DNA of 64,000 nucleotides, taken from the NCBI RefSeq assembly GCF_003052515.2, contig NZ_QARE02000003.1:248001-312000 (forward strand), read 5' to 3'. This document shows, piece after piece, positions 35,172-43,825 of the stretch. Source of the stretch: Pseudomonas sp. RIT409 (GTDB taxonomy: Bacteria > Pseudomonadota > Gammaproteobacteria > Pseudomonadales > Pseudomonadaceae). The notes beneath the pieces are model-generated. The model made no database searches, was not told the DNA's origin, and saw only the letters and a list, made by a program, of their open reading frames with translations. How positions within the stretch are numbered: the stretch's first letter is position 1; each line of letters begins with the position of its first letter. The translations under genes were made by a program, and so were the position numbers.

Positions 35172-36392
35172 ATGCAGCTGATCGATAAGTTGAGCATCCT
35201 CGCCGACGCGGCCAAGTACGACGCGTCCTGCGCCAGCAGCGCCGCGCCCAAACGCAGTTCGGAAGGCAAATCCGGTATCGGCTCCAGCACCGGCATGGGC
35301 ATCTGTCACAGCTATACGCCGGATGGCCGCTGCGTGTCGCTGCTGAAAATCCTGCTGACCAACTTCTGCCTGTATGACTGCCAATACTGCGTCAACCGCC
35401 GCTCCAGCGACGTGCCCCGCGCACGCTTCAGCCCGGAAGAGGTGGTGACCCTGACCCTCGATTTCTACCGCCGCAACTGCGTCAGCGGCCTGTTTCTCAG
35501 CTCCGGCATCATTCGCTCGGCGGACTACACCATGGAGCAACTGGTGCGGGTCGCGAAACTGCTGCGCGAGGAACATGAATTCCGCGGCTACATCCACCTC
35601 AAGACCATTCCTGAAGCCGATTCCGCCTTGATCGAGGAAGCCGGTCGCTACGCCGATCGCCTGAGCGTCAATATCGAGTTGCCTACCCAGGTCGGCTTGC
35701 AGACACTGGCGCCGGAAAAGGAAATGGGCTCGATCAAACAGGCCATGAAGACGATCCACACCGGCCAACAGACCGTGCTCAACGAGCCCAGGGCCCCACG
35801 GTTCACACCGGCCGGGCAGAGCACGCAGATGATCGTCGGCGCCGATGAAACCGATGACAGCACCCTGCTGCACACCGCCGAGTCGCTGTATGGCGATTAC
35901 CGCCTCAAGCGTGTTTATTACTCGGCGTTCAGCCCGATTCCCAACAGCCCGAAAAGCGTGCCGCTCGCCGCCCCCCCTCTGCTGCGCGAACATCGTCTTT
36001 ACCAGGCTGACTTTCTGCTGCGCGGCTATGGCTACAGCGCCAATGAAATTTTGCCGGGGCCGGGCCACCTGGCGCTGGACATCGACCCGAAACTGGCTTG
36101 GGCGCTGGAACACCGTGACGCCTTCCCGCTGGACCTCAACCGCGCCGAACCCGCAATGATCGCGCGCATCCCCGGCATCGGCATACGGACCACTCAACGC
36201 CTCGTGGAACTGCGGCGGCAGCGGCGGATTCGCTATGAAGACTTGACCCGGCTGCGCTGCGTGTTGTCGAAAGCCCGGCCTTTCATCATCACCAGCGACT
36301 ACCATCCTCGGCAGGCAGAAAGCTCCAGCGTGCTGCTGCGCGAGCAACTGCGCGACAAGCCTCAACCCCAACAGATGGCGCTGTGGGCATGA
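35172..36392 (+). CDS. Putative DNA modification/repair radical SAM protein (TIGR03916 type)
   Basis: A 406-residue radical SAM enzyme. Cys66, Cys70 and Cys73 form a C-x3-C-x2-C cluster motif (NFCLYDCQYCVN) that should hold a 4Fe-4S cluster for S-adenosylmethionine cleavage; other cysteines at 20, 45 and 54 are possible extra ligands. A helix-hairpin-helix near residue 345 (RIPGIGIRTTQRLVELRRQ) suggests DNA binding. ATG 35172 sits directly behind a LexA box. The stop overlaps the next start (ATGA). This matches the family annotated as DNA modification/repair radical SAM protein linked to an unusual uracil-DNA glycosylase; its reaction is not established. The SOS box supports a DNA-damage role. 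Confidence 0.88.
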   Translation: MQLIDKLSILADAAKYDASCASSAAPKRSSEGKSGIGSSTGMGICHSYTPDGRCVSLLKILLTNFCLYDCQYCVNRRSSDVPRARFSPEEVVTLTLDFYRRNCVSGLFLSSGIIRSADYTMEQLVRVAKLLREEHEFRGYIHLKTIPEADSALIEEAGRYADRLSVNIELPTQVGLQTLAPEKEMGSIKQAMKTIHTGQQTVLNEPRAPRFTPAGQSTQMIVGADETDDSTLLHTAESLYGDYRLKRVYYSAFSPIPNSPKSVPLAAPPLLREHRLYQADFLLRGYGYSANEILPGPGHLALDIDPKLAWALEHRDAFPLDLNRAEPAMIARIPGIGIRTTQRLVELRRQRRIRYEDLTRLRCVLSKARPFIITSDYHPRQAESSSVLLREQLRDKPQPQQMALWA

Positions 36393-37252
36393 TCATTCTC
36401 GACTGCGACGACCTCTTCGAGACCTGGCGCCAGCAGGCCCGCTGGCTGTTAAGCCACCAGATCAACCCGGACCAGGTCACTTGGCGCGTGCCGGAAGACG
36501 CTGATCTGTTCTCCAGCGATCACGCTGTCCCGGACCAGATGGGCCCTTTTCAGGCCAAGGTGCCCTTGGCACTGCTGGAGCTGCTGCAAAATGCCGCCCA
36601 ATACTGCGGAGAGCAGCGTTGGACGCTGTTGTACGAAGTGCTGTGGCGCGTGAGCCATGGTGATCGCACGGCCATGCTTGCGGGAGACAAGCTGGGCAGC
36701 GAATTGCATCGTCGCTTGAAACGGGTCAGCCGCGAGGCCCATCATCTGCATGCGTTTCTGCGCTTCATTGCCCTGCCCGCCGACCCCAATCCCAAAGACC
36801 TTTCGGTGAAAGCCGCCCTGCTGGACATGCAGACGCTCCCGGAATTCGTGGCCTGGCACGAACCGGCGCACGATATTTTGCGCACCGCAAGCGAGCACTT
36901 CATCGGTCGGCTGGGGCGCCACCGCTGGATGATCGCGACCCCCAATGACGGTGTGTTCTACGACGGGCAACAGCTCGTTCATAAACGCCGCTGCCCGGAA
37001 GCGTGGAAAGCGCTGGCGCGCAATGCCGATGACCCCCATGGCGAACTGTGGCTCACCTACTACAGCCACATCTTCAATCCCGCGCGGCTCAACCCCAAGG
37101 TCATGCAGGGCCATTTGCCGGCGCGGTTCTGGAAAAACCTGCCTGAAGGCCCATTGATCCCCGCGTTGATCAGCGAGGCGCGGACCGGCAAGCAGCGGGA
37201 TGGCCAGGCCCGGCAGATTGCCGAGCGGCGAGGCAAGGTGATTCGCCGGTAG
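36389..37252 (+). CDS. DUF4130 / TIGR03915 probable DNA metabolism protein
   Basis: A 287-residue DUF4130 protein with conserved blocks VSREAHHLHAFLRFIAL, WHEPAHDILRTASEHFIGRL, RWMIATPND and WLTYYSHIFNPARLNP. It is co-transcribed with the SOS-controlled radical SAM gene by a four-base overlap. In many bacteria this domain is fused at its C-terminus to a UdgX-type uracil-DNA glycosylase; here the protein ends after the DUF4130 part and no glycosylase gene follows. Conserved histidines suggest metal or nucleotide binding. The molecular function is unknown; participation in DNA repair is inferred from the family partner and LexA box. Confidence 0.85.
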   Translation: MIILDCDDLFETWRQQARWLLSHQINPDQVTWRVPEDADLFSSDHAVPDQMGPFQAKVPLALLELLQNAAQYCGEQRWTLLYEVLWRVSHGDRTAMLAGDKLGSELHRRLKRVSREAHHLHAFLRFIALPADPNPKDLSVKAALLDMQTLPEFVAWHEPAHDILRTASEHFIGRLGRHRWMIATPNDGVFYDGQQLVHKRRCPEAWKALARNADDPHGELWLTYYSHIFNPARLNPKVMQGHLPARFWKNLPEGPLIPALISEARTGKQRDGQARQIAERRGKVIRR

Positions 37253-37265
37253 CGTCGAGGAGGTG

Positions 37266-38306
37266 CTATTGCTGATGCACAGCGGTCTGCATGCCCGCCG
37301 TGCTGATCGGGCCGCCCAGCGCGGAGCCAAAGAACTGCACCGCCTCGTTGCTCAGGGTGCGATGAATGTCTTCGCGATCCACCCCCGTGGCATCCGTGCA
37401 CAGGCCCGGTGTCGTCGCGCGTTGCATGTCGTCACAGGGCGCCATGAACACGAAATGCCCGGCGCCAGCCAACAATTTGAAGTCTCTGACTTCGGGCAGC
37501 TTGCGCGCCAACGCTTCGGCGTTCTTGTCGATGGCCAACAATTCATCGCCATCGCCGCTGTACAACAGCACGGGCACATGCACGTCTGCCAGCGTGTGAC
37601 GACCAAACATCAGCCCCAATGGCGCCATCAGCATCAGTGCGCCCACGCGCGGATCAGCCTGGGCATGCAGGTCATCACGGTCGGCCAGCAGCTCACCCTG
37701 AGTCTTGCAGGCATCGATGTCTTGGGGCCGCTGCATGCAGTAATTGCGCAAGCGCTGAAGGTCCGGTTGCGCCCCGGCGAGAATCAGCGCCGTCTCGCCA
37801 CCGGCCGAATAGCCAATGACGCCGACGCGTCGAGCGCTGATATAGGGTGAAAGCATGGGATCGAGTAACGCCGCGCTGATGGCCTCGGAAACCTGCAACG
37901 GGCGGCCATACAGGTTGCTGAGGCTGCCCAGGCGGCTGTGATCCAGGTAATTGTCCCCGGGATGGAACACGGCGACGACGACGAAGCCGCGCCGTGCGAG
38001 GGACGTGGCGATGTCATGCTGAGCCAGTGGCGTGCCGGTGTTGCCATGGGACAGCATCAATAGCGGAAACCGGCCCATGGCGACCGTGGCATCTTCTGTC
38101 GCTTCGATGGGGTAGCCTTGAACGCGGGTGACCTTGTCCGGATCGGTAGAAGGGTAAAACGCATAGGCGTGCATGGGCCGGGAATCCAGCGGATCGATGA
38201 ACGTCAGTTCGTGAAATCCCACATTCCAGTTCTGCCGTTCGCTGGCTTGCACTGAAAGCAGGCCGCTCAACAGGCTGATCACCACCATTGCACAAAGACG
38301 CATCAT
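37266..38306 (-). CDS. Exported alpha/beta hydrolase (dienelactone-hydrolase/PAF-acetylhydrolase-like)
   Basis: A 346-residue exported hydrolase. The signal peptide (MMRLCAMVVISLLSGLLSVQAS) is followed by an alpha/beta fold with MLSHGNTGTPLAQHD near residue 85, the nucleophile elbow GYSAGGE near 165 and a His in GAGHFVFMAP near 300. ATG 38306 (or 38303) starts the signal peptide; the frame stays open to 38420. It converges on the DUF4130 gene with only 13 bases between them. Substrate unknown; esterase or lipase activity is the family norm. Confidence 0.85.
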   Translation of the reverse strand: MMRLCAMVVISLLSGLLSVQASERQNWNVGFHELTFIDPLDSRPMHAYAFYPSTDPDKVTRVQGYPIEATEDATVAMGRFPLLMLSHGNTGTPLAQHDIATSLARRGFVVVAVFHPGDNYLDHSRLGSLSNLYGRPLQVSEAISAALLDPMLSPYISARRVGVIGYSAGGETALILAGAQPDLQRLRNYCMQRPQDIDACKTQGELLADRDDLHAQADPRVGALMLMAPLGLMFGRHTLADVHVPVLLYSGDGDELLAIDKNAEALARKLPEVRDFKLLAGAGHFVFMAPCDDMQRATTPGLCTDATGVDREDIHRTLSNEAVQFFGSALGGPISTAGMQTAVHQQ

Positions 38307-38605
38307 CGCAATGCCCCTCACCCTTCCGATCCTTGCCTGCTCACTCAGTCCCTGATGGCCTGAGCGCCTTGTAAACCGCTGCCTGTAGCCATCTGACACA
38401 GGCACGCAGATAACATTCACTGCGATTTACCAAAGGTCAGTGCACAAGACGGGCCAACCGCGAATACGGTGCGGGCCGTTACCCTCATTCCTTCGGTTAC
38501 GGCGTTTTCGGCGACCACTTTACTGCCATCTCGGCAGGTTACTCGCAAAGAAACCGCAAAGGCTGTCCGGTGGCTGAACGCCGCTCGATCTGCGGGCGGA
38601 AAACG
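38307..38605. other. Gene-free interval
   Basis: The 299 bases between the exported hydrolase start and the hairpin at 38606 contain no open frame with recognisable similarity. The left part should hold the hydrolase promoter on the minus strand. No palindrome or repeat stands out. Confidence 0.45.
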
Positions 38606-38655
38606 CGAAAGCCCCGCCGCCGGCAGGCACAGAGCCTTGGGCGGAGGGGCTTTCG
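38606..38655. terminator. Terminator-like hairpin downstream of azoR
   Basis: CGAAAGCCCC and GGGGCTTTCG form a perfect 10-bp stem, extended inward by GCC/GGC with a mismatch, about 60 bases past the azoreductase stop. The stem ends in AAA/TTT, so it could act in both directions, but the T-run is short. Confidence 0.55.
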
Positions 38656-38715
38656 AGCGTGTCACGCGCTGGGGTCGGGCCTGCCGACCCTCAACCTCAA
38701 TGGCGGGGCGACAGG

Positions 38716-39321
38716 TCAGGCGAACAGGGTTTCAGCGATGTGCTTTTGCGCCGCGCTGATGGCGTTGGCGCGAGGTTCGTCACCGTAAGCCAGGCCATGG
38801 GCGAAGACGAACTGCAGGTCGGTCACGCCGATGAAGCCGAACAGCACTTTCAACAGGTCCTCATGGCCGACGCTGGTCGGCTGGCCCTGATGCAAGCCGC
38901 CAGCCGTCGAAACGATGATCACCTGCTTGCCTTTGCACAGGCCTTCGGGGCCTGCTTCGGTGTAGCGGAAGGTGCGCCCGGCCACGGTGATGCGGTCGAT
39001 CCAGGCTTTCAACTGGCTTGGGATGGTGAAGTTGTACATGGGCGCGCCGATCACCACCACGTCCGAGGACAGGAATTCCTCAAGGGTGGCTTCGTTGGTT
39101 TGCACTTCCAACTGCTGGGCGGCGTCGCGGCCTTCGACCGGGGTGCCCGCCGCGGCCAGGGTCGCTGCGGAAAAGTGGCTCAACGCATCGCTGGCCAGAT
39201 CGCGGTACACCACTTCGGTGCCCGGCTGCGTCGCTACGAACGACTGCACCACGCTGCGGCTCAACTGGCGCGACGCCGAGTGATCGCCAAGGATGCTGGA
39301 ATCGATGTGCAAAAGTTTCAT
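38716..39321 (-). CDS. azoR: FMN-dependent NADH-azoreductase
   Basis: A 201-residue flavodoxin-fold oxidoreductase of the AzoR family, which reduces azo dyes and quinones with NAD(P)H. The FMN phosphate loop is in [17 protein letters not shown] near residue 5-20, the flavin-binding [18 protein letters not shown] is near 95, and the second loop STAGGLH near 140. Length is normal. A LysR gene reads away from it at 39775, with a small DUF2256 gene between. Such LysR regulators commonly control azoreductase or quinone-reductase genes, so control by it is plausible. Confidence 0.92.
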   Translation of the reverse strand: MKLLHIDSSILGDHSASRQLSRSVVQSFVATQPGTEVVYRDLASDALSHFSAATLAAAGTPVEGRDAAQQLEVQTNEATLEEFLSSDVVVIGAPMYNFTIPSQLKAWIDRITVAGRTFRYTEAGPEGLCKGKQVIIVSTAGGLHQGQPTSVGHEDLLKVLFGFIGVTDLQFVFAHGLAYGDEPRANAISAAQKHIAETLFA

Positions 39322-39534
39322 AAAAGGCCTCCCAAATGAGAATCGCGCGGGGCGATCAGATGGGAATCATCCTACCTTGCAATCCAATCCTTGATTAGTC
39401 AGCGAAAATGCGATGGTTCGTTCTACCAATAGAACAATCGTGGATTCAGAGGCACCGGTGGTGTTTCCCGCAAGCCGCAGCCATCGCGCAATGATGAGTG
39501 ATGAAAGCAGCCCAACTGGCCCCGTGGACCGCCC

Positions 39535-39690
39535 TCAGCTGGCGTTGCCCGTTGACGAACCTTGCCTTGCGCGTCGGCATCGTTCAGAGCAATATTTCAC
39601 GTCGTCCCAACACCGGGCCCACTTCTTGCGCCACGTAAACGGCAGGCCACAGACCTTGCACTGTTTGATCGGAAGGTCAGCCTTCTTCAC
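39535..39690 (-). CDS. DUF2256 small zinc-ribbon-like protein
   Basis: A 51-residue protein of the DUF2256 family with paired cysteines C11-x2-C14 and C34-x3-C38 around the invariant FTWRKKW core, a likely zinc site. The start is GTG 39690, with AAGGAG eight bases upstream; longer frames from 39756 add unrelated residues. Function unknown; in other genomes the family often lies near photolyase or deoxyribodipyrimidine-related genes, which are not seen here. It lies between azoR and a divergent LysR gene. The 39322-39534 gap holds no other gene. Confidence 0.8.
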   Translation of the reverse strand: MKKADLPIKQCKVCGLPFTWRKKWARCWDDVKYCSERCRRARQGSSTGNAS

Positions 39691-39774
39691 GATGATGTCT
39701 CCTTGCACGTGCCCTGACTGGCTTGCGGTGGACCGGTGACTCAACCCGACGCTCATCGCAGCCGACGTGCGGTG

Positions 39775-40737
39775 ATGATGTCACCCCCGCCCAACCGACG
39801 GAATCAAAAGCACGTGCCCACTGGCGACCCCAGAAACCTCAACGATTTGTTTTATTTTGCCAAAGTGGTCGAGGCTGGCGGCTTCGCAGCGGCCGGTCGC
39901 CTGCTCGGAATACCCAAGTCCAGGCTGTCCCGTCGTATCGCCGAACTGGAAGAACGTCTGGACACGCGGCTGATCCAGCGCACCACCCGCAAGCTGCAAC
40001 TCACAACCCTGGGTGAACGTTATTTGCGGCACTGCCAGGCGATGCTGATCGAAGCGGATCTGGCCGATGAGATGGTGGCGAGCGCCGCCAGCGTGCCGAG
40101 AGGGCCCCTGCGCGTGAGCAGCCCGGTGGGGTTGACCAGCCAACTGCTGACCCCAGTGGTGCAAGCCTTCCTTCAGCAGTACCCGCAAGTGCAGTTGGAC
40201 CTGTTGCTGGTCAACCGCCGCGTGGACCTGATCAATGAGGGCATCGATGTCGCGCTCAGGGTGCGCGAGGCCGACGACGAAGAACCCAACCTGATCACCC
40301 GGCGCCTGCGGGAAGCGCAGACCGAGGTGGTGGCCGCGCCCCATTTCGCCGCAGGGCGCTCATTGACTCACCCGCGGGAGTTGCTGGACCTGCCGTTCCT
40401 CGGCGCCCTCGATCCCGATCGGCTGTCACGGACGCGGCTGTTTAACGCGAGCGGTGAGCGGTTCGACCTGGCGATGCCGGCAAGGCTGGGGGTCGAAGAC
40501 TTCACCATGCGTAAACAGGCGGCGTTGGCGGGATTGGGCTTCACGGTGTTGCCCATGATGTATTGCGAAGCGGAACTGGCCGAAGGGACGCTGGTGCGCC
40601 TGCTTCCGCAGTGGCACTGCCCTCCCGCCTGGTTACAGGCGGTCTATCCTCACAGGCGAGGCGTCTTGCCTGCAGTGCGCGCCTGGCTCGAACACCTCAC
40701 CCATGCCTTCGACCAATGCGCGGGGCGGCCTATTTGA
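39775..40737 (+). CDS. LysR-family transcriptional regulator
   Basis: A 320-residue regulator of the AaeR/DmlR-like group: winged helix-turn-helix [20 protein letters not shown] then [17 protein letters not shown], and a complete effector domain with [19 protein letters not shown]. The start is uncertain: GTG 39736, ATG 39775 and ATG 39778 are all in frame and none has a good ribosome-binding site. It faces away from the DUF2256 and azoR genes and could control them. The YjbR-like gene follows after 22 bases. Confidence 0.85.
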   Translation: MMSPPPNRRNQKHVPTGDPRNLNDLFYFAKVVEAGGFAAAGRLLGIPKSRLSRRIAELEERLDTRLIQRTTRKLQLTTLGERYLRHCQAMLIEADLADEMVASAASVPRGPLRVSSPVGLTSQLLTPVVQAFLQQYPQVQLDLLLVNRRVDLINEGIDVALRVREADDEEPNLITRRLREAQTEVVAAPHFAAGRSLTHPRELLDLPFLGALDPDRLSRTRLFNASGERFDLAMPARLGVEDFTMRKQAALAGLGFTVLPMMYCEAELAEGTLVRLLPQWHCPPAWLQAVYPHRRGVLPAVRAWLEHLTHAFDQCAGRPI

Positions 40738-40759
40738 AAACCCTGTCTTGAAAACCCCT

Positions 40760-41104
40760 ATGAAGATTGAAGAAGTTGCACACTTTTGCCTGTCGCTGCC
40801 CGGCGCCAGGGAAGATTACAAATGGGGCGGTGTGCGCGTCTTTTCCATCGCCGAGACCAAAATGTTCGCGGTGATGGGGCTGGCCGGGGACGATCTGTCC
40901 TTTAAGGTCGCGCCGGAAGGCTTTCTCGGCTACGTCGACCGCCCCGGTATCCGCCCTGCCCCTTACCTGGCCCGAGCGCACTGGATCACCCTCAGGGTGC
41001 CGCTGGCCATGGGCGACGAGGAATTGCGCGATGCGCTCGTACGTTCGCACCAGTTGGTGGTGAGCCGGCTGCCGAAGAAACGCCAGGCAGCCCTCAAGCT
41101 CTGA
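40760..41104 (+). CDS. MmcQ/YjbR-family protein
   Basis: A 114-residue protein of the MmcQ/YjbR family with a double-wing fold resembling a DNA-binding domain. The family sequence FCLSLPGAREDYKWGGVRVFSI and the ALVRSHQLVVSRLPKK end are present. ATG 40760 is chosen because upstream residues overlap the LysR gene. It is probably co-transcribed with the LysR gene. No biochemical role is established for the family. Confidence 0.85.
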   Translation: MKIEEVAHFCLSLPGAREDYKWGGVRVFSIAETKMFAVMGLAGDDLSFKVAPEGFLGYVDRPGIRPAPYLARAHWITLRVPLAMGDEELRDALVRSHQLVVSRLPKKRQAALKL

Positions 41105-41120
41105 TTGCCCGGCAAACGAC

Positions 41121-41555
41121 TCAATAGAAGTGCCGTGCGAGAAAGTTGCCGCCGGCCAGCACCTGATCGGCCCACAGCAGTTCATGCATCAGCACGATCA
41201 GCCAGAACACCCACTGAAAACTGAACTTGCGTGTCTTGTGGCGAAACACTTGTTGCGCCACCAGCGCGCCCGGCCAGCCGCCCAGAAGCTCGACGCTGTG
41301 CAACCACTTTTCGGCGATGCGGTGCCCCTGGCGGCGGGCCTGTTGCTTGTCGTAGCCGTACAGTCCGAACGCCAGCAGGCTCATCAACGGGTAGATGCCC
41401 AGAACCCACCCATGGCCGCCATGCAGACCGTAGGCGACCATGCCATAGCCTGGCAAGGCGCACAGGCCGACCAGCATCAGCAGCTTGAATTTGAGAAACC
41501 GTACTGGGCGTTTCTCGGCATGGCTGTCGCGGGTGGGCTTGATGGGCTGATTCAT
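41121..41555 (-). CDS. DUF1294 membrane protein
   Basis: A 144-residue DUF1294 protein with about three or four membrane helices and the family hallmarks GYDKQQARRQGHRIAE and HSVELLGGWPGALVAQQVFRHKTRK near the middle. Function unknown; some family members are fused to cold-shock domains, which this one lacks. It follows uppP on the same strand after four bases and is probably in the same transcript. Confidence 0.85.
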   Translation of the reverse strand: MNQPIKPTRDSHAEKRPVRFLKFKLLMLVGLCALPGYGMVAYGLHGGHGWVLGIYPLMSLLAFGLYGYDKQQARRQGHRIAEKWLHSVELLGGWPGALVAQQVFRHKTRKFSFQWVFWLIVLMHELLWADQVLAGGNFLARHFY

Positions 41556-41559
41556 CGGC

Positions 41560-42393
41560 TTACACCTGCACGCTGGACCAGTCGACCCAGCCGAATGCCC
41601 ACGTCGCCAGAATCAACAGGCCGAACGCGATGCGGTACCAGGCAAAGACCGCATAACTGTGGGTGGCGATGAACTTGAGCAGCCCTCGCACCGCAATCAT
41701 CGCGAAGACGAATGAGGTAATGAACCCCAGCGCGAACACTGCGAAATCGCCCGGTTGAAACAATGCGTGGTACTTGTAGCCCGAATAGACCGATGCCGCG
41801 ACCATGGTCGGCATCGCCAGGAAGAACGAGAACTCGGTGGCCGCTTTGCGCGACAGGCCGAACAACAGGCCGCCGATGATGGTCGAGCCTGAACGCGACG
41901 TCCCGGGGATCATGGCCAGGCACTGGGCGAAGCCCACTTTCAGGGCTTCGACCCACGTCATGTCGTCGACGGTCTCGGCGCGTATCTCATGCTCCCGGCG
42001 CTCGGCCCACAGCATGACGAAACCGCCGATGACCAGTGCCGCCGCCACGGTGATCGGGTTGAACAGGTATTCGTGGATCAGATCCGAAAACAGCATGCCC
42101 AACACCACGGCGGGCAACACACCGATGATCAGGTTGAACGTGAAGCGCCTGGCCTGGGGCTGAGTGGTCAGCCCGCTGGCGACATCCAGAATCTTGTGCC
42201 TGAACGCCCACATCACGGCGAGGATCGCCCCCAACTGGATGATGATGTTGAACGCCATCGCACGTTCTCCACCGAAGCCGATGAGGTCGGCCACGATGAT
42301 TTGGTGGCCCGTGCTGGAGATCGGCAAAAACTCCGTCAACCCTTCGACGACACCGAGTATCAACGCCTGTGCGGCGGTCCAAAAATCCATCAT
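41560..42393 (-). CDS. uppP: Undecaprenyl-diphosphatase (bacitracin resistance)
   Basis: A 277-residue integral-membrane phosphatase that recycles undecaprenyl diphosphate to the lipid carrier for peptidoglycan and polysaccharide synthesis. Active-site segments [17 protein letters not shown] near residue 16 and [10 protein letters not shown] near 173 are intact, with about eight helices. The start is ATG 42393 or 42390 after GGGGGA. The 276-base interval to pnuC (42394-42669) contains no recognisable gene and should carry both divergent promoters. Confidence 0.92.
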   Translation of the reverse strand: MMDFWTAAQALILGVVEGLTEFLPISSTGHQIIVADLIGFGGERAMAFNIIIQLGAILAVMWAFRHKILDVASGLTTQPQARRFTFNLIIGVLPAVVLGMLFSDLIHEYLFNPITVAAALVIGGFVMLWAERREHEIRAETVDDMTWVEALKVGFAQCLAMIPGTSRSGSTIIGGLLFGLSRKAATEFSFFLAMPTMVAASVYSGYKYHALFQPGDFAVFALGFITSFVFAMIAVRGLLKFIATHSYAVFAWYRIAFGLLILATWAFGWVDWSSVQV

Positions 42394-42669
42394 TCCCCCA
42401 AATGGAGCCCGCTCATGGCAAGGCTCTCTTGATATGTTTCGAGCACTGTTCGGCGCACGATAAACCGGTTGATGTAAAAAACGCATGAACAGTCAAGACA
42501 GCACCTCCCGCCCGCAGGCGCGGCGATCCTACCAGACCTCCGGGACAATCGCTCTAGCCTCGCTCGAACCCCACGGCGCCTTGATGAGCTTTCCCGAGCA
42601 CCGCTCACCACAACCGCCAACAAAGCGCTTACAATCCCCGCCCCTTGCGCAACGACCTCAGGAGCTTCC

Positions 42670-43233
42670 ATGTCCGGGCTTGAATTGTTCGCCGCTGCAC
42701 TCGGCGTCATCGCCGTCTGGCTGACGGTCAAACAAAACCCCTGGTGCTGGCCGATTGGCCTGGTGATGGTGCTGCTTTACGTCTGGATCTTTTTCGACGT
42801 GAAGCTCTACTCCGACATGCTCTTGCAGGTTGTCTATGCCGTGTTGCAGCTGTATGGCTGGTGGCAGTGGACCCGGCGCGGCGAACGCAGAGACGTGCGC
42901 CAAGTCACCTCGCTGGGCGGCGGCCCCCTGGCGATGAGCCTGGCCATCGGCGCCATCGTGAGCCTGGCGCTGGGGGCCGCGATGGCGCATTTCACCGACG
43001 CCGCGCAGCCCTGGCTGGATGCCGCGTTGACCGGCTTCAGCCTGGTCGCCCAGGTGTGGATGGCCCAGAAACGTGTGCAATGCTGGCCGCTTTGGATTGT
43101 GCTCGACGTCATTTTTGTAGGGCTCTTCCTTTATAAAGCGCTGTACCTGACAGCGGGCTTGTATGCTTTGTTCACGCTGCTGGCGGTCCAGGGTTGGCGT
43201 GAGTGGCGCGCAGACCCTGCGCTGGCACGCTGA
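42670..43233 (+). CDS. pnuC: Nicotinamide riboside transporter PnuC
   Basis: A 187-residue SWEET-like membrane transporter with seven hydrophobic segments. PnuC hallmarks are WLTVKQNPWCWPIGLVMVLL near residue 17, VVYAVLQLYGWWQW near 54 and the second-repeat sequence QCWPLWIVLDVIFVGLFLYK near 137. The next gene, six bases downstream, is a NadR-like kinase, which supports nicotinamide riboside rather than thiamine or riboflavin as substrate: uptake followed by phosphorylation traps it for NAD synthesis. Confidence 0.9.
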   Translation: MSGLELFAAALGVIAVWLTVKQNPWCWPIGLVMVLLYVWIFFDVKLYSDMLLQVVYAVLQLYGWWQWTRRGERRDVRQVTSLGGGPLAMSLAIGAIVSLALGAAMAHFTDAAQPWLDAALTGFSLVAQVWMAQKRVQCWPLWIVLDVIFVGLFLYKALYLTAGLYALFTLLAVQGWREWRADPALAR

Positions 43234-43239
43234 TCCACG

Positions 43240-43767
43240 ATGAAAGTTCTGGTATTGGCAGGTCCGGAATCCAGCGGCAAAAGCTGGCTGGCCGAGCAGA
43301 TTCAACAGCGCTTCGGCGGTGTGCTGGTGGGCGAATACGTGCGCGACTTCATTGACGAGCACCAACGAGACACCTGCTATGCCGACATTCCAGCCATCGC
43401 TCGCGGGCAATTGGCGCGAGAAGATGCCGCCCGGTCGGGCGCACCGTCACTCCTGACACTCGATACCCATCTGCTGAGCAACCTGTTGTGGAGCCAGACA
43501 CTGTTCGGCGACTGCCCGCCATGGCTGGAAACCGAACTGCTCGCCCGGCGCTATGACTTGCACTTGCTGTTGTCACCGGACGGCGTCGATTGGGTGAGCG
43601 ACGGGCAGCGATGCCAGCCGTTGCTCTCCGAGCGTCGAGCGTTCTTCCGCGCGAGCCAGAGCTGGCTGGAACGGCATCATCAGCGGTTCGAGGTGATCGA
43701 CGGAAGTTGGAGCTACCGCAGGGATCGAGCGTTTGCGGCAGTGGAACGATTGCTGAATCAAGCGTGA
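43240..43767 (+). CDS. NadR/Ttd14-like P-loop kinase (probable ribosylnicotinamide kinase)
   Basis: A 175-residue P-loop protein matching the C-terminal kinase domain of NadR. Walker A GPESSGKSWLA is near residue 8-18, and VGEYVRDFIDE near 30 and TLDTHLLSNLLWSQ near 73 are family features. It lacks the N-terminal regulator and adenylyltransferase domains of E. coli NadR. With pnuC upstream it should phosphorylate imported nicotinamide riboside to NMN. The 58-base gap to the next gene holds nothing notable. Confidence 0.87.
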   Translation: MKVLVLAGPESSGKSWLAEQIQQRFGGVLVGEYVRDFIDEHQRDTCYADIPAIARGQLAREDAARSGAPSLLTLDTHLLSNLLWSQTLFGDCPPWLETELLARRYDLHLLLSPDGVDWVSDGQRCQPLLSERRAFFRASQSWLERHHQRFEVIDGSWSYRRDRAFAAVERLLNQA

Positions 43768-43825
43768 AGCCATTGGCCAGCGTCCGAAGGGCCGGGGGGC
43801 ACTCGGCAAGGCCGCGTAACGGTGA

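Noticed and set aside
35079..36371. 430-residue open frame antisense to the radical SAM gene
   Set aside because: The plus-strand protein has all family motifs; the antisense product is His/Gln/Arg-rich without similarity to a family.
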